From a virus: DNA of 32,561 nucleotides. The stretch spans positions 1-32,561 of IMG/VR virus record IMGVR_UViG_3300048021_000118, one strand, 5' to 3'. Position numbers and translations under genes: made by a program. Each line of letters opens with the position of its first letter. Within the stretch, counting starts at the first letter, position 1. Shown one piece after another: positions 5,682 through 10,429 of the stretch. The notes under the pieces are model-generated. The model searched no databases and was not told the origin of the DNA. It saw only the letters and a program-made list of their open reading frames with translations.

Positions 5682-5698
5682 GCTGCATTAGTGCAGCA
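5681..5698 (-). promoter_or_regulatory. Perfect inverted repeat at the start of an HTH gene (operator or start-site hairpin)
   Basis: TGCTGCA (5681-5687) and TGCAGCA (5692-5698) form 7-bp arms around TTAG. The core CTGCATTAGTGCAG differs at one base from the palindrome at 7962-7975 and shares CTGCA-N4-TGCAG with 4284-4297. It fills the 19-bp gap between two genes and occupies the place of a ribosome-binding site. Confidence 0.55.
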
Positions 5699-5700
5699 AG

Positions 5701-5904
5701 TTACTCATCATTGTCAAGATCTTCTGGTTCTATTTCAATCTCACAGTCACCGTTGCAGTTAAAGCAAGTGTCTTTGTATTCTTCTTCGTAGCCTACATCG
5801 ACATCAAAACCTTGCCTAATAAACCTAGTGTAAGTCAGAGTGCCATGACCGTAGCACTCTGGGCATTCAATATGGGATGTGGTCATCAACATCTGGTATG
5901 TCAT
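5701..5904 (-). CDS. Small zinc-finger protein with DnaJ-like CxxCxGxG motif
   Basis: A 67-residue protein with CPECYGHG (C14, C17) and CFNCNGDC (C47, C50, C54), the cysteine pairs of a DnaJ-type zinc finger, separated by an aromatic/acidic linker, and an acidic C-terminal tail (EPEDLDNDE). ATG 5904 is chosen over an upstream in-frame ATG at 5949 because GGGAGGACAACC is ideally placed. It overlaps the preceding gene by 38 bp. Such mini zinc-finger proteins are frequent in phage early operons; their partners are unknown. Confidence 0.8.
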   Translation of the reverse strand: MTYQMLMTTSHIECPECYGHGTLTYTRFIRQGFDVDVGYEEEYKDTCFNCNGDCEIEIEPEDLDNDE

Positions 5905-6070
5905 GGTTGTCCTCCCAAGCTTTGGTTGCGCGTTGCAAAAACTTTTCACGATTAAAACGTGGGTTAGTTTTCTCTAGCTCATCAGCTATTGAATGTAGGT
6001 GAGAGGGCCAACCTACCATTGGCCCAATCGTATCTGCAATAAATTCATAGTGTTGTTTACTCATTCGCAT
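5867..6070 (-). CDS. Conserved small phage protein (67 aa), function unknown
   Basis: Starts MRMSKQHYEFIADTIGPM and contains SIADELEKTNPRFNREKFLQRA. This matches the pattern of a small protein common in proteobacterial phage early regions (HFxxIAxxI ... ALxxxNPRFDRxxFLxA), where the function is not established. AAGGGAGACCAGC precedes ATG 6070. It is soluble, predicted all-helical and cytoplasmic. It lies between the ParB-like gene and the zinc-finger gene. Confidence 0.8.
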   Translation of the reverse strand: MRMSKQHYEFIADTIGPMVGWPSHLHSIADELEKTNPRFNREKFLQRATKAWEDNHDIPDVDDHIPY

Positions 6071-6081
6071 GCTGGTCTCCC

Positions 6082-6903
6082 TTATAAAATTAAGTTACAT
6101 GTATTTAAATCCCAGCCATCCATTTCATATGCATGCTTGCTAATCTTTGCGCTTTTAAGGGTGTCGTAACTTTTAAACTTATTCCAAGACAACATTATTA
6201 AGCGCATCTTATGAACTGTAGTCATCTTCTTTTGGCGAAGAGCATCTCGACTAATTAGTTCTCTGATGTAATGAACAGGATCATCTTCATAATTTATCTG
6301 TCCATCCTTCCAAGTTTTAATAAACTCATCAGCTTGATTGTCGTAACCTGTTTGCTTTGCGATGTAATGTATTGCGCCTAACAATGGGTCACATCTTGTA
6401 AAAGTTGCCGCAGCATATTTAACGCTATCTATTACTGCTCCATGTTTTTCTAGAACACCATCCATTTGTGATGCTGTGAATCCAGCATGCTTTGGATGTT
6501 TCATTGCTATTAAACATAAGTGAGTAATGGTTGCAGCAAGCCCAGTGTAATTTTCAAAGCCTCTTATCTTAAGCCTATCAGAATATGATCTAGTTCTGCC
6601 GCTATCTATAGTAACCATACATTGTTCAGCTAATCCTCCAACAATAATTGTCCAAAAGGAAATGCCAGTTTCAACACAAGCAGTTAATCTTTGCTGACCG
6701 TCTAACAATATGTTTGTATTAGATGTACATATTGTATGACCGTTGTATTCAAAGTCACCGTTTATTAAATCTCTTGAATATTGAGCAACTTTAGTTTTAT
6801 TGATACGCCGATTCTTACTGTTTATTTCTAGCAATTTACTTGCTTTGTCTGGCGTAATTAAGGTTAGTTCATAGTTTATATTTGGTCTATTGTAGATATG
6901 CAT
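6082..6903 (-). CDS. ParB/Srx-like domain protein
   Basis: A 273-residue protein. The N-terminal domain carries TPDKASKLLEIN and the signature LLDGQQRLTACVETG (DGQQRLTA at residues 68-75), matching the ParB/sulfiredoxin-like N-terminal fold (usually DGxHRLxA), preceded by a RRINKTKVAQYSRDL helix. The C-terminal two thirds are helical, without a recognised HTH. Start 6903 is preferred over 6933 because AAGGAGAACCACC lies directly before it. Phage proteins of this type are annotated as ParB-like nucleases or DNA-binding proteins; whether this one binds a site, cleaves DNA or is a CTP switch is unknown. Confidence 0.8.
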   Translation of the reverse strand: MHIYNRPNINYELTLITPDKASKLLEINSKNRRINKTKVAQYSRDLINGDFEYNGHTICTSNTNILLDGQQRLTACVETGISFWTIIVGGLAEQCMVTIDSGRTRSYSDRLKIRGFENYTGLAATITHLCLIAMKHPKHAGFTASQMDGVLEKHGAVIDSVKYAAATFTRCDPLLGAIHYIAKQTGYDNQADEFIKTWKDGQINYEDDPVHYIRELISRDALRQKKMTTVHKMRLIMLSWNKFKSYDTLKSAKISKHAYEMDGWDLNTCNLIL

Positions 6904-6914
6904 GGTGGTTCTCC

Positions 6915-7748
6915 TTATACCATATCGTTCCATTGTTTTGACTTCATTGCGCTAGCAATCTGTAGTTCACGATTGTACTTAGCGATCTCTGGCTTACGCA
7001 GATCCTGTGTGTGCGTAGCCCAGTAAGTAAGGCAGTTGTACAATGCCCACTTATTGGAGCCGAGGCTGCTGCGCTCGTCACTCCAAATACTTAGCAAGTT
7101 TTCTAGTTGCTTTTCGTTGGTCTTGGTGACTGACTGCTGGCGTGTGAATGCTTTGCAGACAGTCTTCTTAAAGAAGTTCTCGATCTGTGGTTGCTCTAGC
7201 TTGGTTTGCATCCAGCTTTGCCAGACATCCTTGCGAGATTTAAAGTGTTCAAGCCCATTGATTACCTTGGCTGCTGCGCCCTCGACGTTGATAGATGCGG
7301 TGTGCTTGTATCTACTGCGCGCTACTGTGTCTGGTGTGGTGCAACCATTGAGACACCATAGCCGTAAGCCATTGGCTTGCTGAGAGAAGGACCAAGACGC
7401 ATCGTAACTATTAAAGAAGCTGACTCGGAACTTAACGTAGTCACCGACTGCTGGTTCAACAGTAAGATTATTAAATAGTATCTCACCTCTTAGCTTGCGA
7501 CCGTCTTCAAGCACATCGACGCTGACTTCATAATCGTCTGATAGATCTGCTGTCTTGATTCCGTCGAGAACTGAGTTGACTACATCATCGTGTGATACAA
7601 TCTTGTAGCGTGATCCGTGTACGCCCAACACCTGATCGGTATCGGTACGCACAACAGCTTGATGACCAGCGATAATATTGCCAAGCTGGTCATGGATTGG
7701 TTGTTGCTCAACTGGAAAGTTGAAGTCATTCATTGAAAAATGTTTCAT
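6915..7748 (-). CDS. DUF932 family protein (phage/plasmid-like)
   Basis: A 277-residue protein with VLGVHGSRYKIVSHDD (residues 40-55), the hallmark of DUF932 (TIGR03299-type) proteins, followed by a beta-rich middle region (RGEILFNNL, VKFRVSFFNSYDASWSF) and a C-terminal segment. GGAGGTATAAC precedes ATG 7748. DUF932 proteins occur widely on plasmids and phages next to replication or recombination genes; a role in DNA metabolism is inferred only from that. Here it is followed by the ParB-like gene 11 bp downstream. Confidence 0.88.
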   Translation of the reverse strand: MKHFSMNDFNFPVEQQPIHDQLGNIIAGHQAVVRTDTDQVLGVHGSRYKIVSHDDVVNSVLDGIKTADLSDDYEVSVDVLEDGRKLRGEILFNNLTVEPAVGDYVKFRVSFFNSYDASWSFSQQANGLRLWCLNGCTTPDTVARSRYKHTASINVEGAAAKVINGLEHFKSRKDVWQSWMQTKLEQPQIENFFKKTVCKAFTRQQSVTKTNEKQLENLLSIWSDERSSLGSNKWALYNCLTYWATHTQDLRKPEIAKYNRELQIASAMKSKQWNDMV

Positions 7749-7749
7749 G

Positions 7750-7938
7750 TTATACCTCCTCTAGCTTTGCATGTATTTCTGCAAAGCAATTTGCAATTTG
7801 TCTCATTGCATGTGGTCGCTTGCAGTCATTAATTGCATTTGAGTTATCCTTGAAAAATTCATGGATTGCTTCGATGTCACCTTTGACAAACATTACAGAC
7901 AAAGGCAGGTCTGCATAGTCAATGTAGTTGAGTCTCAT
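7750..7938 (-). CDS. Hypothetical protein (62 aa)
   Basis: Starts MRLNYIDYADLPLSVMFVKG; helical and soluble, rich in A/N/E, with two cysteines. GGAGAACTAAC, the shared leftward leader, precedes ATG 7938. It sits immediately downstream of the paired regulatory palindromes (7962-7975 and 7975-8011), so it may be the first gene of a separately controlled segment that includes DUF932 and the ParB-like gene. No family is recognised. Confidence 0.75.
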   Translation of the reverse strand: MRLNYIDYADLPLSVMFVKGDIEAIHEFFKDNSNAINDCKRPHAMRQIANCFAEIHAKLEEV

Positions 7939-7961
7939 GTTAGTTCTCCGTTGGTTATGTC

Positions 7962-7975
7962 CTGCATTATTGCAG
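7962..7975. promoter_or_regulatory. Palindrome CTGCA-N4-TGCAG (operator candidate)
   Basis: CTGCATTATTGCAG lies 24 bp upstream of the leftward gene starting at 7938. It is one base different from 5683-5696 and shares its arms with 4284-4297. Its last base is the first base of the 37-bp element at 7975-8011. A weak minus-strand -10-like AATAAT falls inside it. Confidence 0.5.
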
Positions 7976-8011
7976 TGACAATAGTTAAAGTCATTAGTTA
8001 CGTTGCGTCAC
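7975..8011. promoter_or_regulatory. 37-bp imperfect inverted repeat, operator type A, copy 1
   Basis: Read on the minus strand, it begins GTGACGCAACGTAAC, then a 7-bp spacer TAATGAC, then TTTAACTATTGTCAC. Length, spacer and the GTGAC/GTCAC ends match the element at 9600-9636 (left half 13/15 identical, right half 10/15). It overlaps the stop codon of the HTH gene 8008-8265 and lies upstream of the gene at 7938. It is a candidate repressor/activator site or replication/partition site. Confidence 0.55.
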
Positions 8012-8265
8012 TTTGATTTCTCTTTGCGTTTCAACCAATAGTTAAATGCTTGATATGATTGAAAGCCTAACAACTTAGCAGCGCGTGTCTGGCTTCCATA
8101 ATTTTTGCCTACTCGACGAAACGCTTCATCAATATAATCATTTGTAAGATCTTTAACTGCTTGTTTTACATTCATATCCTCTCTGAATTGAGTACTTGAT
8201 TTTAGCTTGATAGTTACTTGATCACCGTCAACAAAAACAGTGTGATATTTTAAATCAATATTCAT
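8008..8265 (-). CDS. Helix-turn-helix protein (Fis-type C-terminus)
   Basis: An 85-residue protein: an N-terminal beta-like segment (YHTVFVDGDQVTIKLKS) and a C-terminal helical part with YGSQTRAAKLLGFQSYQAFN (residues about 56-75), a Fis/HTH_8-like DNA-binding motif, ending in a basic tail RKEKSK. TAGGAGAACTAA precedes ATG 8265. The end of the gene lies within the 37-bp palindromic element, so this protein is a reasonable candidate for binding it or the copy at 9600-9636; that is inference. Confidence 0.75.
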   Translation of the reverse strand: MNIDLKYHTVFVDGDQVTIKLKSSTQFREDMNVKQAVKDLTNDYIDEAFRRVGKNYGSQTRAAKLLGFQSYQAFNYWLKRKEKSK

Positions 8266-8274
8266 TTAGTTCTC

Positions 8275-8433
8275 CTATTTTGGTTTTCGTTTTGGTTTCA
8301 CTTGCGGCACTTCGTGCTGGTGAATGACGCATTGCACTTCACCGTGAGCAAGTGAAGGATTCATTTTTAAAAACTGATCGCATTCTTCTGGCGAAGAAAA
8401 TGCAACGAATGCAATCCAAACTGTCTTGAGCAT
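8275..8433 (-). CDS. Hypothetical protein (52 aa)
   Basis: Starts MLKTVWIAFVAFSSPEECDQ and ends with a basic tail PKRKPK. The ORF is open upstream to 8526, but ATG 8433 is chosen because TTAGGAGACAGC stands directly before it and the upstream part overlaps the 25-aa membrane peptide gene in another frame. The sequence reads as a small alpha/beta domain (strand WIAFVAF, helix ECDQFLKM, strand EVQCVIHQHEV). No family is recognised. Confidence 0.65.
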   Translation of the reverse strand: MLKTVWIAFVAFSSPEECDQFLKMNPSLAHGEVQCVIHQHEVPQVKPKRKPK

Positions 8434-8441
8434 GCTGTCTC

Positions 8442-8519
8442 CTAAGTTAGCAATGATAAGCATAGAAACAGTGCCGCGAAGAGCGACACTGCTGTGATGA
8501 GATCGAGCGGTGTTGGCAT
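8442..8519 (-). CDS. 25-aa putative membrane peptide
   Basis: The ORF reads ATG CCA ACA CCG to TAG 8442: MPTPLDLITAVSLFAALFLC then LSLLT. One membrane-spanning segment occupies nearly the whole peptide. ACAGGATGTGTT precedes ATG 8519 (AGGA, 6-nt spacing). Its TAG stop forms part of the TTAGGAG ribosome-binding site of the next gene, as in coupled genes. Tiny hydrophobic peptides of this sort occur in phage early operons and may act on host membrane proteins. The gene is very short and the call is tentative. Confidence 0.5.
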   Translation of the reverse strand: MPTPLDLITAVSLFAALFLCLSLLT

Positions 8520-8533
8520 AACACATCCTGTTG

Positions 8534-8567
8534 TAAACAAAGAAATAGGGCGACCGTTAAGCCGCCC
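8534..8567 (-). terminator. Rho-independent terminator/attenuator after the first leftward gene
   Basis: On the minus strand GGGCGGC (8567-8561) pairs with GTCGCCC (8554-8548), 7 bp with one G-U and loop TTAACG, followed by a T-rich tract TATTTCTTTGTTT. It lies 7 bp after the stop of the gene 8574-8984, so it would limit transcription into the rest of the leftward operon. Confidence 0.7.
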
Positions 8568-8573
8568 TGATGG

Positions 8574-8984
8574 TTAACCCAAGATGCGCTTAAGTTCGCT
8601 GGCATCTCCAAGTCCATCTGATTTGTAAGTACGCTTCGGCTTGTGCGTCCAGACTTCGCCTTGTGTTACCTCGGTGTAAACATTCTTGTCTGCTTCGTGA
8701 CGCTCTTGAAGCTCTGCTAACTCAGCCTCCATCTTGCGATAGAGTGAGATCTTCTTGCCGATATTAATGTCAACAACTTCCTGTCCTGCTGATTCAGCAA
8801 GGGCTGCAAGCTCGTTCTTAGTTACTGACATCTGCTCTGACTTCCATTCGATAGAATTGAAGCTGGTGTAGCAAGCATCTCTGGCAATACTTATGCGAAG
8901 ATATTCATTGTGGTCACCTTTATGATGGTTAATTACCGCTAGCTTGAGATCGAAAAGTGTAGGTGTAGCGTTCTTCTTAGTCAT
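8574..8984 (-). CDS. Hypothetical early protein, first gene of the leftward operon
   Basis: A 136-residue soluble protein starting MTKKNATPTLFDLKLAVINH, with a long helical, probably coiled-coil stretch (KISLYRKMEAELAELQERHE, residues about 77-96) and a basic C-terminal region (THKPKRTYKSDG). ATG 8984 is chosen because AGGAGAACTAGAC precedes it; an ATG at 9017 has no site. It is the first leftward gene and is followed by its own terminator, so it should be made at the highest level early in infection. No family is recognised; a host-takeover or regulatory role is only a guess from position. Confidence 0.75.
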   Translation of the reverse strand: MTKKNATPTLFDLKLAVINHHKGDHNEYLRISIARDACYTSFNSIEWKSEQMSVTKNELAALAESAGQEVVDINIGKKISLYRKMEAELAELQERHEADKNVYTEVTQGEVWTHKPKRTYKSDGLGDASELKRILG

Positions 8985-9004
8985 GTCTAGTTCTCCTGTG
9001 ATGT

Positions 9005-9555
9005 GTGCGAGGACCATCCCCGCACGGCGACTTGAAGCACGGAGCAGAAACGCCCAGAGGCGCTTGCAGTTCGCAATATCCGAGGAACGAGCGTTATTGC
9101 GAACTGTTTCTGCCCGATGCTCAACAAAGACGGGCAGGGGATGACCGCAGCCTCACTCGCAGGGGAACGCCGAACATGGATAAGACAGGACGATGCGCCT
9201 TAAGCTTTTCGTTCTCAGGCTGGCGGTCTTTTAGTAGGCATCATTTTTAGAAGGTGGACCGCAATGAATACGCATAAGTATGGTCAGAGATCTTGCTGCC
9301 AGCTTTGGTTCTATTGGATGGCAGTCTGAGCCAGTAACTAAGGGCGGGCTTGTAGCCGAATCAGCAGGGCAGGAAGATGTTGCCATCGGCAAGTCACTCT
9401 ATGCAAGATGGTGAGTTAGCGCTTCAAGTGCTCACGGAGTAGACTGTTTGCAGCGGGGTGACGCAAGGCTGGGCGCATCAGCTGGAGTGTGCTTTCATGT
9501 TAGATGCTGGGATATGCCTATGAACTAGCGTGTCTTGGCGTCACCATCTAGGGTG
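9005..9555 (+). ncRNA. Candidate large structured noncoding RNA
   Basis: This stretch has no credible gene but many long complementary segments that nest into domains. 9067-9078 pairs with 9095-9106 (12 bp perfect), stacked directly on 9044-9050/9107-9113 (7 bp), with a small hairpin 9051-9062 in the same junction. 9143-9152/9218-9228 (10 bp, one bulge) continues into 9163-9169/9210-9216 (7 bp). Smaller stems are 9268-9271/9278-9281 and 9296-9301/9319-9324. A 3' domain is closed by 9395-9400/9550-9555 and 9406-9409/9546-9549, enclosing hairpin 9411-9434 and 9457-9464/9538-9545 (8 bp). Three helices contain T-G pairs on the + strand, which would be A-C mismatches on the other, so the + strand is favoured. 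Size, phage context and multi-domain layout recall ornate RNAs such as GOLLD or ROOL; identity is not shown. Some helices have competing partners (for example 9290-9296 with 9403-9409). Confidence 0.55.
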
Positions 9556-9599
9556 CTTAGCGGTTGTGCTATTTATGGTGTCAACTGGAATAATAAGGT

Positions 9600-9636
9600 G
9601 TGACGTAAGGTAATTAGTATAGTTACGTAACGTCAC
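9600..9636. promoter_or_regulatory. 37-bp imperfect inverted repeat, operator type A, copy 2
   Basis: GTGACGTAAGGTAAT (9600-9614), spacer TAGTATA, then GTTACGTAACGTCAC (9622-9636). The halves match 12/15 as an inverted repeat, and the right half contains the perfect palindrome GTTACGTAAC. The spacer region holds a minus-strand TATACT (-10-like), so a leftward early promoter could be embedded here. It has the same geometry as 7975-8011. It lies between the leftward early operon and the rightward late genes, as expected for a control point. Confidence 0.6.
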
Positions 9637-9667
9637 TATTGACAGACACATAGGAAATAGTGTTAGC

Positions 9668-9715
9668 GTGGGGGGAGAGAGGGAGAGGGGGGCTAGTGAA
9701 TGAGAAATAAGCCCC
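9668..9715 (+). repeat. G-rich hairpin element, copy 1 (upstream of terS)
   Basis: The element begins GTGGGGGGAGAGAGGG, continues with a second run of six G, then GGCTAGT (9691-9697) and ends AAGCCCC. GGGGCT and AGCCCC can pair (6 bp, 15-nt loop). Alternatively the G runs could form a quadruplex. A related element (GTGGGGG ... GGCTAGT ... CCCC) lies just after terS at 10217-10264. A packaging-site role is possible. Confidence 0.45.
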
Positions 9716-9724
9716 AATGTATAA

Positions 9725-9817
9725 ACAATCCTTCTTAACCATAGCTTACTGCATCTAGCAAACACAGACGACAGCAGTTAGCTAGATGTTAGTCGTCAGC
9801 TTAGAAGAAAGGATTGT
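9725..9817 (+). promoter_or_regulatory. Folded mRNA leader sequestering the terS ribosome-binding site
   Basis: ACAATCCTT (9725-9733) pairs perfectly with AAGGATTGT (9809-9817), extended by CTT/AAG with one bulged A. The 3' arm contains the AAAGGA ribosome-binding site of the GTG start at 9821. Inside, CATCTAGC (9752-9759) pairs with GCTAGATG (9781-9788), and GACGAC (9767-9772) with GTCGTC (9792-9797). The two are interleaved, i.e. a possible H-type pseudoknot. This suggests translational control of terS. Confidence 0.6.
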
Positions 9818-9820
9818 AGT

Positions 9821-10192
9821 GTGGTTCCCGCTAAGAAGCTAACTGATAAACAGACTGCGCTGGTGGATATAATGGTATCAAAAGGGCTGCCTGCAGCTAA
9901 AGCTGCCATTGAAGCTGGGTACGCTGAAGGCAAGTCTGGATACGTCTCAGCTTACAAAGCACTCAAGACAGCCCATGTGCAGCAGTACATGATGCAGAGA
10001 ATGAATGAGGAGTTTGGACTTAGTGCTACCGTGGCTGTAAACACAGTGCGTAGGCTATCACAGGGTGCTAAGTCTGAGTATGTTCAGCTTGAAGCTAGTA
10101 AGGATTTGTTGGATCGTGCTGGCTACAAGCCTATCGATAGAAGCCAAGTACAAGTGGCTGGTGACATCAAGGTAAGCATAGATCTAGGGTAA
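9821..10192 (+). CDS. terS: Terminase small subunit
   Basis: A 123-residue protein that should recognise phage DNA and present it to the large terminase. The N-terminal part has LTDKQTALVDIMVSKGLPAA-type sequence followed by AAIEAGYAEGKSGYVSAYKAL (residues about 8-50), the helix-turn-helix pattern of Terminase_2-type small subunits (KQxxFV..y...g....AA..AGY). Then comes a central oligomerisation helix region and an ASKDLLDRAGYKP segment (93-105) typical of the family. The start is GTG at 9821, with AAAGGA 7-8 nt upstream inside the folded leader. It is the first rightward gene after the non-coding region and is separated from terL by ten tiny genes. Confidence 0.85.
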   Translation: MVPAKKLTDKQTALVDIMVSKGLPAAKAAIEAGYAEGKSGYVSAYKALKTAHVQQYMMQRMNEEFGLSATVAVNTVRRLSQGAKSEYVQLEASKDLLDRAGYKPIDRSQVQVAGDIKVSIDLG

Positions 10193-10216
10193 TTCGTTGC
10201 TGGCTATGGTGTGGCA

Positions 10217-10264
10217 GTGGGGGTAGGGGGAAAAGTTGGCTAGTCAGTTACTGTAATAGTCCCC
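10217..10264 (+). repeat. G-rich element, copy 2 (downstream of terS)
   Basis: GTGGGGGTAGGGGG, then GGCTAGT (10238-10244) and CCCC (10261-10264). It shares order and spacing with 9668-9715 (GGCTAGT to CCCC gap of 16 versus 14 nt). The AGGGG/CCCCT arms can pair, but there is no T tract, so it is not a convincing terminator. The pair flank terS. Confidence 0.4.
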
Positions 10265-10288
10265 TCCTCACATTATTAGCCCTAAAGG

Positions 10289-10299
10289 TTTGTGCATTG
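10289..10299 (+). promoter_or_regulatory. TTTGTGCATTG motif, copy 1 (candidate late promoter element)
   Basis: One of three exact copies of TTTGTGCATTG in the genome, all + strand and intergenic (others at 13821 and 28326). It ends 34 bp before the ATG at 10334. No consensus -10 box is obvious at a fixed distance. Confidence 0.5.
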
Positions 10300-10333
10300 C
10301 CTAGTAATATTTTTTCAGTGTAGAGGTTTTGTT

Positions 10334-10429
10334 ATGAGTAGATTCAAGAAGAAGCCTGAGGCCCAGCCACCGCGAGCGGATACGTCTGTTGCCAAGGCTG
10401 CATTAAAGAGTGTTGGCTATGGTCGCTAA
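10334..10429 (+). CDS. Tiny basic protein (31 aa)
   Basis: The ORF encodes MSRFKKKPEAQPPRADTSVA then KAALKSVGYGR. It is basic, with proline- and alanine-rich content and no hydrophobic segment. It is the first gene after the TTTGTGCATTG motif and overlaps the start of the next gene by 11 bp. Basic mini-proteins of this kind fill the interval between the terminase subunits in many aquatic podoviruses; their role is unknown. The upstream ribosome-binding site GTAGAGG is acceptable. Confidence 0.6.
   Translation: MSRFKKKPEAQPPRADTSVAKAALKSVGYGR

Noticed and set aside
9005-9250. ORF of 81 codons on the + strand (and an overlapping 66-codon one)
   Set aside because: It lies wholly within the paired segments of the structured region, starts at an ATG with no useful ribosome-binding site, and its protein shows no domain-like pattern.
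9005-9590. Group I intron, RNase P RNA or tmRNA
   Set aside because: A short TCAGAGA resembles a group I core fragment, but the matching P7 partner and flanking split gene are absent. RNase P and tmRNA signature segments (for example the tag ORF) were not found.
9639-9670. Sigma-70 promoter from TTGACA at 9639 on the + strand
   Set aside because: No acceptable -10 box occurs at 16-18 bp, so the hexamer alone is not enough.
9541-9765. 74-codon ORF on the minus strand across the operator and G-rich element
   Set aside because: It translates the G-rich run and the palindrome into low-complexity proline/leucine/serine sequence and has no ribosome-binding site.
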